33,229 bases of DNA from Methylobacterium variabile. GTDB lineage: Bacteria; Pseudomonadota; Alphaproteobacteria; Rhizobiales; Beijerinckiaceae. Position numbers and translations under genes: made by a program. The notes under the pieces are model-generated. The model was not told where the DNA came from, made no database searches, and worked only from the letters and a program-made list of their open reading frames with translations. Each line of letters starts with the position of its first letter. Within the stretch, counting starts at the first letter, position 1. Below, in pieces: positions 25,640 to 33,051 of this stretch. The stretch lies in the NCBI RefSeq assembly GCF_001043975.1, contig NZ_LABY01000052.1, forward strand, positions 1 to 33,229, given 5' to 3'.

Positions 25640-26605
25640 TCATGCCGCCGGCGGGACCTTGGCCGGCTGCCGCCGTCCGGAGACGACGTCGAACAGGCCG
25701 AAGAGGGAGAGGGCGGCGAGCGCCAGCCCCTGCGTGAGGAAGACCACCACGTAGAGGCCGACCAGCAGCGGCGTGCGGCCGGGCCTGCCCCGGCTGCGGT
25801 CGTGAATCGCCGCCAGGCCCTGGAGCGCCAGGGCGGCGGCCAGCGCCCCGAGGAGCGCCACCCCGAAGGCGCCGGCATAGCCCGGCGCGACCGTGAGGGC
25901 GCCGCCGATGGCGAGGCCCCACAGGGCCCGGCGCGGCATCGCGGTGGCGGGGATGTCGGGCCAGGGCCGCGGCAGGCGCCCGGAGACCTGCACCACCCGG
26001 GCGCCGGCCCAGAGATAGAAGGTCAGGAGCAGCGTGAACGTCGTCGCCATGATGGCCGGGGCGATGCCGGCGACCCGGTCGGCGATGCGGGCGAGGTCCT
26101 CCTCCTGCAGGGCGGCGCCGCGGGACGGGACTTCCTGGAGCTGGAGCTGCAGCATCGCCCGGGCGAGGCGGCGGACCCGGTCCTGGTAGGCGGCATGCTC
26201 GCCCGATGACAGCATCACCACGACGATCAGCGCCGCCGCCGCCGTGACGGCGACCCAGGCGAGCAGCCGGCCGGTCGGGTACCACTCCATCTCACCGGAG
26301 GCCGTGTCCCCGGCACTCTTCGGCCGGCCGAGCAGGGCGAGATAGCCGAGCCACCAGGCCGGCAGGGCCGTCGAGATCAGGAAGGAGAGGCCGCGCAGGG
26401 GCGAGGCGGCGAGGGCGAGGGCGAGCGTGCCGGCGGCGGCGGCCACGAGGCCGGTCCGGTGGCTCCAGCCCATCGCCACGATCAGGATCGGCAGCGGGGC
26501 GAGCAGGTACAGGGCGAGGGCGAGCGGCGTCGCCTGGACGACGACCCCGATCAGGAGCGCCGAGGCGAGGCCGGCAATGATGCCGATGCCGTAATGTCGA
26601 GCCAT
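25640..26605 (-). CDS. DUF2232 multi-pass membrane protein
   Basis: A 321-residue membrane protein with about eight hydrophobic helices: GIGIIAGLASALLIGVVVQA, ALALYLLAPLPILIVAMGW, LVAAAAGTLALALAAS, LLAWVAVTAAAALIVVVML, AIMATTFTLLLTFYLWAGA, two more in the Ala/Gly-rich 235-270 region, and GLYVVVFLTQGLALAALSLF. A soluble helical stretch (QDRVRRLARAMLQLQLQEVP) splits the halves. This is the DUF2232 family, which in alphaproteobacteria usually sits between rpsR and rplI. Its function is unknown to me; other DUF2232-type proteins resemble energy-coupling or small-molecule carriers, but nothing here proves transport. No clear ribosome site precedes the ATG at 26605. Confidence 0.85.
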   Translation of the reverse strand: MARHYGIGIIAGLASALLIGVVVQATPLALALYLLAPLPILIVAMGWSHRTGLVAAAAGTLALALAASPLRGLSFLISTALPAWWLGYLALLGRPKSAGDTASGEMEWYPTGRLLAWVAVTAAAALIVVVMLSSGEHAAYQDRVRRLARAMLQLQLQEVPSRGAALQEEDLARIADRVAGIAPAIMATTFTLLLTFYLWAGARVVQVSGRLPRPWPDIPATAMPRRALWGLAIGGALTVAPGYAGAFGVALLGALAAALALQGLAAIHDRSRGRPGRTPLLVGLYVVVFLTQGLALAALSLFGLFDVVSGRRQPAKVPPAA

Positions 26606-26670
26606 CGATGAACTGTCCGCTGTCCCGCCGCCCGTCCGGGCGGGGTTAGAGGCGGTCGGCCGCCCCAGCG

Positions 26671-26695
26671 ACCCGGCGGCACGATGCCGCCGGGT
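26671..26695. terminator. Hairpin after rpsR (attenuator or processing stem)
   Basis: ACCCGGCGGCA (26671-26681) and TGCCGCCGGGT (26685-26695) form a perfect 11-bp stem with a 3-nt loop, 14 nt after the rpsR stop. There is no T-run on the minus strand, so partial termination or mRNA stabilisation before the DUF2232 gene is more likely than a full stop. Confidence 0.5.
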
Positions 26696-26709
26696 TGTTG
26701 TGTCGGAGA

Positions 26710-26961
26710 TTAGCGGATCACGTAGGGCAGGAAGCCCAGGAAGCGGGCGCGCTTGATCGCCTGGGCGAGCTCGCGCTGCTTCTTGGCCGACACCGCGGTG
26801 ATGCGCGAGGGCACGATCTTGCCGCGCTCGGAGACGTAACGCGAGAGCAGCTTCACGTCCTTGTAGTCGATCTTCGGGGCGTTGGGGCCCGAGAACGGGC
26901 AGGTCTTGCGCCGACGGAAGAACGGACGACGGCCACCGCCGCCACCAGCACCGAAAGCCAT
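26710..26961 (-). CDS. rpsR: Ribosomal protein bS18
   Basis: An 83-residue small-subunit protein. After a Gly/Arg-rich leader ([17 protein letters not shown]) comes the bS18 core: [40 protein letters not shown] and [20 protein letters not shown]. It binds next to bS6 on the platform of the 30S subunit. The ATG at 26961 is only 3 nt after the rpsF stop, and its ribosome site (GAGGAG) lies in the last rpsF codons, so the two are translationally coupled. Confidence 0.98.
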   Translation of the reverse strand: MAFGAGGGGGRRPFFRRRKTCPFSGPNAPKIDYKDVKLLSRYVSERGKIVPSRITAVSAKKQRELAQAIKRARFLGFLPYVIR

Positions 26962-26964
26962 GGC

Positions 26965-27444
26965 TTACTGCTCCTCGTTCGTGTTGCGCTCGGCGCGCTC
27001 AGGGCGCTCGGCCCGCTCCGGGCGCTCGCCGCGCTCGGCGCGGTCGCCACCGCCGAAGCCGCCGGCGAAGCCGTCGTCGTCCCGGCGCCGGCCGCGCTCG
27101 CGGTCCTTGCGCTCGTCGCGGTCGCGCTTCTGCATCATCGCGGACGGCTCGGACTCGAGCTCCTCGACGCGCACGGTCATGAAGCGCAGCACATCCTCGG
27201 AGATGCGCATCTGGCGCTCCATCTCGGCGAGGGCCGCCGGGGGAGCGTCGATGTTGAGGAGGGTGAAGTGCGCCTTGCGGTTCTTGCGGATGCGGTAGGC
27301 GAGGGACTTCACGCCCCACATCTCGGTCTTCTCGACCTTGCCGCCGTTCTGCTCGATGACGGACTTGTAGGTCTCGATCATCGTTTCGACCTGCTGCGAG
27401 GTCACGTCCTGGCGAGCCAGGAACACATGCTCGTAGAGAGCCAT
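26965..27444 (-). CDS. rpsF: Ribosomal protein bS6
   Basis: A 159-residue small-subunit protein. The bS6 fold covers residues 1-100: [60 protein letters not shown] and [17 protein letters not shown]. The last ~50 residues form a highly charged tail ([18 protein letters not shown], then [17 protein letters not shown]), a tandem Glu-Arg-rich extension seen in other alphaproteobacteria. The ATG at 27444 has AAAGG 6 nt upstream. First gene of the ribosomal protein block. Confidence 0.97.
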   Translation of the reverse strand: MALYEHVFLARQDVTSQQVETMIETYKSVIEQNGGKVEKTEMWGVKSLAYRIRKNRKAHFTLLNIDAPPAALAEMERQMRISEDVLRFMTVRVEELESEPSAMMQKRDRDERKDRERGRRRDDDGFAGGFGGGDRAERGERPERAERPERAERNTNEEQ

Positions 27445-27797
27445 GATGGGCCTTTCTCAGGGAGACTTTGGCCCGCTGCCTGAAGTCGCGGGTGCGGTTC
27501 TGGCGTCGGGCCGGTTCGTCCTCGCGTCGCACGGCGCCAAGCCCTTCGAGCCTGCAAAGGCCCGAGCGATTGTTCGAAGGCGGAGACACGGGACGACGGG
27601 GCGGACCCCTACGCTGGGCGCGAAGCGCCCAACGCCGTCCGTTCAGCCCCCGGCCGGAGCGAACGCGAGGCGCGGCCTATAGCAGGTTTCGGCGAAAGGG
27701 CAAGGGGCGAGGCTCCGGGCGCGGCGGCCGACCCTAAGGCCGCCGTAACCACCGTCCCCCTAAGGTTGCCGCAGCGTTCCTCCCAGGACTTCCACGC
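27445..27797. other. Divergent spacer between rpsF and the DUF2336 gene
   Basis: This 353-nt gap must hold the rpsF promoter (minus strand) and that of the DUF2336 gene (plus strand). I could not pick out a convincing -35/-10 pair, a terminator or a coding sequence. I also saw no obvious match to an S6:S18-binding leader. Confidence 0.5.
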
Positions 27798-28850
27798 GTG
27801 CACGCTCCCCGCGCAACGCCCTCCGCGACTCCCCGGCCAGGAAGGCGCCCGCCGCAGCCCGGCGCCGCTTCCCTCGCCGACCTCGTGGACGAGGCCGAGC
27901 GGGTCGCCTCCGGCACCGACGCGGCGCGGGCGCTCCTGGGCGTCACCGACCTCCTGGTGGCCCGGGCCGACGCGCTGTCGGGCCCGCAGGTCAGCGCCTT
28001 CGACGAGGTGATGACGGTGCTCGCCGAGGGCGCCGGGACGGCGTCGCGTAGGCAGCTCGCCCGGCGCGTCAGCGGCCTCGCCCGTCCCCCGCACAAGCTG
28101 GCGCGGCGCCTCGCCTGCGACGCGGAGGCCAGCGTCGCGGTGCCGATCCTGGCTGCCTGCGCCTCGCTGCCGGAGGTGCTGCTGCTCCGGGTCGCCCGGA
28201 TTCGCGGCCCGGCGCATCTCGCGGCCATCGCCCGGCGCGAGCGTGTCGCCGCCCGGGTCGCCGATGTGCTGGCCGACCGGGGCGACCAGGCGGTGATGGC
28301 GACGCTCCTGGGCAACCGCGGCGCGCAGCTCTCGCTCGCGGCGCTCTCGGTCCTGTCCGAGCGGATGGAGGACCGAAGCAGCCTCGCGGCGGGGCTGGCG
28401 GCCCGCGGCGGCCTGCTGCCGAGCCAGCGCGCCGCGCTCCTGCGGGAGCGGCCGGCCGCGCCTCCGAGCCCGTCGCGGCGCGCCGCCGAGGCGGTGACCC
28501 TGCGCATCCGGCTCGGGCTCGAGGAGGCGGATCTCCGCCTCTGGCTCGCGAACGGCAGGACCGCCGAGGCGCTGATCGGCCTCGCGCATCTCGCCGGCTG
28601 CTCCGCCGGGCGCGCGGAGGCGGCCCATCGCGGCGCGGGATTGCGGGCCCTCGCGCTCCTCGTGCGGGCGGCGGATTTGCGGCTCTCCACCCTCGGCGCC
28701 TTCCTGCGCGCCCGCACCGGCCGGGCCCTGACGGCCGAGGCGGCCGGCGAGGCGGTGCCGGTCTACCGCTCCGTGACGGTGGCCCGGGCGCGTGCGCTGG
28801 TCGCGGAGCGGCCGGGTGCGAACGAGACGGCCGGATCCCGATCGGCCTAG
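27798..28850 (+). CDS. DUF2336 domain protein
   Basis: A 350-residue, almost wholly alpha-helical cytosolic protein of the DUF2336 type common in alphaproteobacteria. Repeating helical pairs rich in Leu, Ala and Arg resemble HEAT/LRV-like repeats: SLADLVDEAERVASGTDAAR, LARRLACDAEASVAVPILAA, PEVLLLRVARIRGPAHLAAI, LLGNRGAQLSLAALSVLSER and RAALLRERPA. The family's function is not known to me; such solenoids usually bind other proteins. The start is uncertain: I take the GTG at 27798, which begins MHAPRATPSATPRPGRR, but the recognisable domain begins only at about residue 25. It faces the 28946-29206 gene convergently. Confidence 0.78.
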   Translation: MHAPRATPSATPRPGRRPPQPGAASLADLVDEAERVASGTDAARALLGVTDLLVARADALSGPQVSAFDEVMTVLAEGAGTASRRQLARRVSGLARPPHKLARRLACDAEASVAVPILAACASLPEVLLLRVARIRGPAHLAAIARRERVAARVADVLADRGDQAVMATLLGNRGAQLSLAALSVLSERMEDRSSLAAGLAARGGLLPSQRAALLRERPAAPPSPSRRAAEAVTLRIRLGLEEADLRLWLANGRTAEALIGLAHLAGCSAGRAEAAHRGAGLRALALLVRAADLRLSTLGAFLRARTGRALTAEAAGEAVPVYRSVTVARARALVAERPGANETAGSRSA

Positions 28851-28867
28851 CCCGCGCGAGGCGCCGC

Positions 28868-28935
28868 TCCCGGCCCCCTCCGAATCGTCGAGCCCAGACG
28901 CGCTGATCATGCGCGTTGATGAAGGAGGGCCGGGA
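28868..28935. terminator. Nested inverted repeats between convergent genes
   Basis: TCCCGGCCC..TCC (28868-28881) can pair with GGAGGGCCGGGA (28924-28935), leaving a small bulge. Inside lies a second perfect stem, ACGCGC (28898-28903) with GCGCGT (28911-28916), whose loop contains TGATCA. Its position between two convergent stops suggests a two-way terminator, though no T-run follows. Confidence 0.45.
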
Positions 28936-28945
28936 CCAGGCGCCG

Positions 28946-29206
28946 TCAGCCGGTTTCCGTAGGCGCCTTGCGAAGGAAGGCCAGCACCTCGTCCAAGGGC
29001 AGCGAGCCGGGATATTCGCGAACCGCGAGGCTCACGGGTGCGCCCAGGGCCGCCATGATCGCCCGCAGGCCCTCGACCCAGGCATCCGCCTCGGCCTGCG
29101 TCGCGAAGCCGTTGCGGAAGACCGTCTTGTCGGGCTCGATGGTCGCCGCAACGGCAAACCGTCCGTCCGGCATGTCGAGAATCTGATAGGTCACGCGGCG
29201 GGCCAT
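28946..29206 (-). CDS. Small conserved-looking protein of unknown function
   Basis: An 86-residue protein: RRVTYQILDMPDGRFAVAAT, then IEPDKTVFRNGFATQAEADA, WVEGLRAIMAALGAPV and a short C-terminal helix (LDEVLAFLRKAP). The alternating pattern predicts a beta-beta-beta-alpha fold, with the FxTxxEAxxWVEGL segment typical of small stand-alone domains. No signal peptide or membrane helix is present, and I do not recognise a named family. The ATG at 29206 lacks a strong ribosome site, and an AT-rich stretch lies just upstream (29222-29311). The composition and the Trp/Phe content support real coding. Confidence 0.6.
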   Translation of the reverse strand: MARRVTYQILDMPDGRFAVAATIEPDKTVFRNGFATQAEADAWVEGLRAIMAALGAPVSLAVREYPGSLPLDEVLAFLRKAPTETG

Positions 29207-29678
29207 CCGGGCGGCTTAGCCCAGAATATTTTTCAAGACAAATAACAAGGGATGGGATTACTTTTTAACGACTCTAAACTCAGGCGCGCCTCTCGATACG
29301 CATTTTAACGATCTGCCGAGCGCCTGTCGGCGGCGATCGTCGCCGGATGGCCAGGATCTCGCCCCTCCTGCCCGACCTCGTCGGACGCCTCGTGCCGGCA
29401 TTGCGGGATGTCGACTTGTAAGATGATCGTGATCGATCCGGCTGCCTTGCGGCAGGCGCCGGGACGAGCTTGCGTCGTTCCCGTCGATCGCCGGCATGAT
29501 GCTCCGATCATCCTACAGGGCCTCGGCAACCGCCGATCGGCCGCAACGCTCGGCAGGCGGTGGTTCCTCGGATCGGCACAAGCGTCTGTTAGGATCCATT
29601 CAGCAAGAGATTGCCACATGTTCCCGGATGGGATTGCCGATTCATCCCGGCGCTGCCCGCACTCAGGTCGAGGGGTTG
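29207..29678. other. Long spacer with an AT-rich island before the sigma factor gene
   Basis: The 472 nt between the small gene at 28946-29206 and the sigma factor start hold an AT-rich island at 29222-29311. This contains two direct copies of TTTTAACGA (29263-29271 and 29303-29311), exactly 40 nt apart. The rest is GC-rich, and short open frames in it lack ribosome sites and coding bias. The sigma frame itself is open back to 29496, so a longer N terminus is possible. I found no GGAAC-N16/17-CGTT EcfG-type promoter here. Confidence 0.5.
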
Positions 29679-30380
29679 ATGGGTTTCGACGACAGGCATC
29701 CGGAGGGCGAGCCTCAGGGGCTTAAACCGCTCGCCGCGGAGCGACCGGCGGGCACGCTGCCTGCGCAAGCGCGCGATCACCTCGGCGAGCAGTTGCAGAT
29801 CCTGTACGGCTTCGTCCTCACCGAGATCCATCCCGCGCCGCTGCTGGACCTCGTCGCTCGGCTCGATGCGGCGCTGGCGACACGGAGCGCGGTCGACGCG
29901 GACAGTTTTCGGCGCGAGTTGACCGAGGTTCTGCCTCGTCTGCGTACCTTCGCGTTGTCGCTCACCGTCAACGCGGCGCAGGCGGACGACCTCGTGCAGG
30001 AAACCGTCCTGAAAGCCTGGGCCAACCAGCACCGGTTCACGCCCGGCACCAACCTCGTCGCGTGGCTCTGCACCATCCTGCGCAACCAGTTCTACACGGA
30101 GTGCCGCAGGCGGCGGCGCGAGGTGGAGGACGCGGACGGCGCTGCGGCCGGCGAGATGATCGCCCTGCCCGCGCAGGAGCACGGCATCGACCTGCAGAAG
30201 GTCTGGCAGGCCATGGCGGCGCTTCCGCCGACGCAGCGCGAGGCGCTGATGCTGGTGGGCGCCCAGGGCCTCACCTACGAGGCTGCGGCGGCCCTGATCG
30301 GCTGTCAGGTCGGCACCGTGAAGAGTCGGGTCAGTCGCGCGCGGGCGTTCCTCACCGGCCGCCTTGCGGCGCGGGCCTGA
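29679..30380 (+). CDS. EcfG-type sigma factor with an N-terminal NepR-like anti-sigma segment
   Basis: A 233-residue protein. Residues 77-233 are an ECF sigma factor of the EcfG group (alphaproteobacterial general stress response): region 2 has FRRELTEVLPRLRTFALSLT, DDLVQETVLKAWANQHRFTP and TNLVAWLCTILRNQFYTECR, and region 4 has ALPPTQREALMLVGAQGLTY with AAALIGCQVGTVKSRVSRAR. Residues ~27-66 (LPAQARDHLGEQLQILYGFV, then LTEIHPAPLLDLVARLDAAL) match the NepR anti-sigma core (LPxxxxxxIGxxLRxxYxxVxxxxxPxxFxxLLxxLD). NepR is normally a separate small protein that binds EcfG and is released by PhyR. Here both are in one frame with no ATG, GTG or TTG between them. The ATG at 29679 follows AGGGG closely; ATG 29628 is an alternative. 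No phyR or sensor kinase is adjacent. Confidence 0.87.
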   Translation: MGFDDRHPEGEPQGLKPLAAERPAGTLPAQARDHLGEQLQILYGFVLTEIHPAPLLDLVARLDAALATRSAVDADSFRRELTEVLPRLRTFALSLTVNAAQADDLVQETVLKAWANQHRFTPGTNLVAWLCTILRNQFYTECRRRRREVEDADGAAAGEMIALPAQEHGIDLQKVWQAMAALPPTQREALMLVGAQGLTYEAAAALIGCQVGTVKSRVSRARAFLTGRLAARA

Positions 30381-30470
30381 AACCGCCTTCGGCTGCTCGC
30401 CGTTCCGCGCGCCGGACGTGGCGGAGGTCTTCCGAAGGGAATCAGATCCGGGACCCGAGCCTCCCCGCCC

Positions 30471-31646
30471 TCAGGGCTTCTTCGGCGCCGTGCCCAGATG
30501 CTTGTCGAGGAACGCCGCGATCTCCGCGAAGGCCTCGCGGGTCTCCGGCGCGTCCGGGTTGAACAGGTACTGGGCGTGGCTCATGCCCTCGAACACCTGC
30601 AGCGAGGCCTCGACCCCGGCCTGGCGCAGCTTGCGGTGGGTGCGCACGGTGTTGGAGAGGAAGAGGTCGCGGGTACCGGTGGTCAGGATGGTGGGAGGCA
30701 GGCCGCGCAGGTCGCCGTAGATCGGCGAGAGCTGGGGATCGCGCAGGTCGTGGCCGGCGGCGTAGAGCTGGGCCGCCCGGGTCAGGTAACCCTCGTAGGA
30801 GACGAGCACGTTGTCCAGCCACTCGTTGGCCTTGTAGCTGTCGCCGGTCTCGGTCAGGTCGGACCACGGCGTGCCGGGCGCGATGGCGGCCGGGAGCGGC
30901 ACCCCCTCGCGCTTGGCCCGCAGCATCAGGGCCAGCGTCATGCCGCCGCCGGTCGAGGTGCCGAACACCGCCATGTTCTCGGCCGGCTGCAGCGTCAGCG
31001 CCGCCTTCCACACCGCCATGGCGTCGTCCATCGCCGCCGGGTAGGGGGCGTCCGGGGGCATGCGGTAGTCGAACGACACCACCGTGAAGCCGCCGAAGGC
31101 CGCCATCAGCACCGCCTCGAGGGTGCCGGCCTCGCCCGGGTTGTAGACGTAGCCGCCGCCGTGGATGTGGACCAGCAGCCGGTGGCGGTTGCGCTCCGGC
31201 ACTTGCCGGGGGGCGATGATCCAGGCCTTGACGCCGCCGATCACCTCCGGGGTCGAGACCACGCCGAGGCGCTCGCGCAGGGCCGGCAGGGGCGCGGCGG
31301 TCTGGGCCGCGAGCTTGGCCACGAGGGCCTTCCACTCGGCCGCGCTGCCCGGGTCGGCGTTCCAGGCCGGGGTCCGGTAGGGCGCCGCGATCGTCGCCTG
31401 GAACTCGGGGCTCACCGTGCCCGGCACCGGGATGCGCCGGCCCGGCACGGTGCGCGGGCCCGGGTTGGCGTTGGCGGCGTTCTGTGCCGCCTCCATGCGG
31501 GCGAAGTCCGACGCGTCGGCGGTCGGCGGCGGTGCCTGCGCGAGACCGGTGGCCGGCAGCGCGGTGGCCAGGAGCGTGGCGGCCAGAGGCGCGGCAGCAA
31601 GGGGCAGGACGGCGGGGCGGCGCGGGCCGGGCGACGAACCGGGCAA
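30471..31646 (-). CDS. Secreted alpha/beta hydrolase of the HSL (GDXG) esterase type
   Basis: A hydrolase of about 391 residues. The oxyanion-hole motif HIHGGGYVYNPGE (HGGG at 162-165), nucleophile Ser231 in FGTSTGGGM, Asp327 in GTRDLFLSN and His357 in FEGMSHAQY make a complete hormone-sensitive-lipase-type triad. PPDAPYPAAMDDAMAVWKAA is also characteristic. A signal peptide (AVLPLAAAPLAATLLATALP, then ATGLAQA) predicts export to the periplasm. No ATG fits; I chose the TTG at 31646, with AGGA 10 nt upstream, which puts the leader at the right place, but the start is uncertain. The frame stays open far upstream only because it runs antisense through other genes. The ester substrate is unknown. 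It lies 185 nt after the HAD gene. Confidence 0.82.
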   Translation of the reverse strand: MPGSSPGPRRPAVLPLAAAPLAATLLATALPATGLAQAPPPTADASDFARMEAAQNAANANPGPRTVPGRRIPVPGTVSPEFQATIAAPYRTPAWNADPGSAAEWKALVAKLAAQTAAPLPALRERLGVVSTPEVIGGVKAWIIAPRQVPERNRHRLLVHIHGGGYVYNPGEAGTLEAVLMAAFGGFTVVSFDYRMPPDAPYPAAMDDAMAVWKAALTLQPAENMAVFGTSTGGGMTLALMLRAKREGVPLPAAIAPGTPWSDLTETGDSYKANEWLDNVLVSYEGYLTRAAQLYAAGHDLRDPQLSPIYGDLRGLPPTILTTGTRDLFLSNTVRTHRKLRQAGVEASLQVFEGMSHAQYLFNPDAPETREAFAEIAAFLDKHLGTAPKKP

Positions 31647-31742
31647 GGGAACCGAATCCTGTCTGCGTGGGTCGCCGCACGCTTCGCACGCCCCGCGCCC
31701 TCCGGCAAGACGATCCGGGCGCCGTCCGCCGAGCGGACTTGC

Positions 31743-31780
31743 GTTGGGCGGCCAACACTTCGTCCGCCTGGGGTGTTGGC
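31743..31780. promoter_or_regulatory. Palindromic cluster upstream of the esterase gene
   Basis: GCCAACAC (31751-31758) and GTGTTGGC (31773-31780) form a perfect 8-bp inverted repeat with a 14-nt spacer, and a further GTTGG at 31743-31747 can pair with CCAAC at 31752-31756. The spacing suits a dimeric regulator on adjacent DNA turns, or a terminator for the HAD gene. No T-run follows. Confidence 0.4.
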
Positions 31781-31831
31781 TCGCCTCAGGTCTTTGGCCG
31801 CGGAACCGGTGGCCACTCCTGCGAAGCCTGC

Positions 31832-32506
31832 TCAGGGCAGCCCGCGCCGCAGGGGCGAGCGGTCGTAGCCGTCGAGCAGGTCCTGCACGTCGCGATAGAT
31901 CGCGGTGCAGCCGGCCTCGCTCAGCTGCGCCTCGGGGAAGCCGCCGCACAGGACGCCGATCACCGGCACGCCGGCCCGGCCCGCGGCCTCGGCGTCGTAG
32001 GGCGAGTCGCCGATCACGACGGCCTGGCCCCGGGACGGATGGCCGAGGCGCGCGAGCGCGGCCTGGAAGATGTCCGGGTGCGGCTTCGAGCGCTCGGCCT
32101 CGTCGGAATTCGTCGCCACGTCGACGAGGTCGCGGATGCCGGCGATCTCCTGGTAGCGCTCGACCTCGTCGGCCTTGCCGGAGGAGGCGAGCGCCAGGAC
32201 GTGGCCTTCCGCCTTCAGCCGCTCGAACAGCGCCCGCACGCCGGGGAACGGCCTCACCTTCGGCAGGTACTCGCGCGTGAACAGCTCGGAGCGGAATGTT
32301 TCGATCGCCTCGCCCTCGCGCTCCAGGCGCTCGGGCGGCACGAAGACCGGCATCAGCTGATCGCCGCCCTTGCCGATCTGGCCGCGGATCTCGGCCTGCG
32401 GCACCTCGATCCCGAAGGCCCGGAACGCCTCCGCCCAGGCCGCGGCGTGGAGGTCGACGCTGTCGAGCAGGGTCCCGTCGATGTCGAAGATCAGGTTCCG
32501 GATCAT
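31832..32506 (-). CDS. HAD family hydrolase (phosphoglycolate phosphatase-like)
   Basis: A 224-residue haloacid dehalogenase-superfamily phosphatase. Motif I is NLIFDIDGTLLDSVDLHAAA (nucleophile Asp8, acid Asp10), motif II LALASSGKADEVER, motif III lysine in SKPHPDIFQAAL, and motif IV VIGDSPYDAEAAGRAG. An alpha-helical cap lies between motifs I and II (FRAFGIEVPQAEIRGQIGKG and onward), as in phosphoglycolate and beta-phosphoglucomutase types. The true substrate is unknown. The ATG at 32506 follows GAGGG at 5 nt. It lies upstream of the esterase gene on the same strand and diverges from the lipoprotein gene at 32673. Confidence 0.9.
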   Translation of the reverse strand: MIRNLIFDIDGTLLDSVDLHAAAWAEAFRAFGIEVPQAEIRGQIGKGGDQLMPVFVPPERLEREGEAIETFRSELFTREYLPKVRPFPGVRALFERLKAEGHVLALASSGKADEVERYQEIAGIRDLVDVATNSDEAERSKPHPDIFQAALARLGHPSRGQAVVIGDSPYDAEAAGRAGVPVIGVLCGGFPEAQLSEAGCTAIYRDVQDLLDGYDRSPLRRGLP

Positions 32507-32672
32507 GGCGGCCCTCTGTTGCAGACGAGCACGAACCGGCGGCAAAGCGCCGGGGTTCCCCGGCCGGGCGCCGGCGCGGCTGGCCTTCGGACGCCTCGAC
32601 CGCTAGAGGTTCGGCGACGCCGCTTGCCCGCCGGCCGGCGGGGCGGCCCTCAGGAAACCGTGGGAAGTGCCG

Positions 32673-33041
32673 ATGTCCGTCCTGTCCAGAGCCTGCCTCG
32701 TCGTGGCCGTGGCCGCGCTCGCGGGCGGCTGCATCAGTAATCCTCTCGGCCAGACCGGCGGCGTGCTCCCGGCGGGCGATGTCGGCCCGCCGCCCTCGCT
32801 GCGCGGCGACGTGAAGGTGCCGGCCCGCAGCAGCGGCGACCTCGCCCAGGCGGCGACCGAGCCGACCCGTCGCCTCAACGTTCCGGCCGCCCGGGCCGGC
32901 AACGAGACCTTGAGCGCCCCGTCCCGGCGCATCCGCCGCGAGGAGATCGAGGGCGAGGGCGGCAGCGGGAGCAGCGGCGGCAGCAGCCTGTCGCCCACGA
33001 TCGGGTCGGGCGGCTCGGTCGGTCTCGGCGGGAAGTTCTGA
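32673..33041 (+). CDS. Small lipoprotein of unknown function
   Basis: A 122-residue predicted lipoprotein. The leader MSVLSRACLVVAVAALAGGC ends in a lipobox (LAGGC, Cys20). The mature part is short and hydrophilic, with a basic patch (APSRRIRREEIEGEG) and a Gly/Ser-rich tail (GGSGSSGGSSL, then IGSGGSVGLGGKF). There is no recognisable domain. The ATG at 32673 follows GGGAAG at 5 nt; a GTG two codons upstream is also open. It ends 10 nt before the convergent gene at the right edge. Confidence 0.68.
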   Translation: MSVLSRACLVVAVAALAGGCISNPLGQTGGVLPAGDVGPPPSLRGDVKVPARSSGDLAQAATEPTRRLNVPAARAGNETLSAPSRRIRREEIEGEGGSGSSGGSSLSPTIGSGGSVGLGGKF

Positions 33042-33051
33042 AGGCCGCCAC

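Noticed and set aside
29305..29619. A 104-codon minus-strand frame upstream of the sigma factor gene
   Set aside because: It has no ribosome site, no domain and a composition unlike a folded protein, and it lies antisense to the sigma gene's upstream region.
29496..29678. EcfG-type promoter (GGAAC-N16/17-CGTT) upstream of the sigma factor gene
   Set aside because: The only GGAAC near a CGTT is on the minus strand at about 29548-29570 with a 14-nt spacer, the wrong direction and length.
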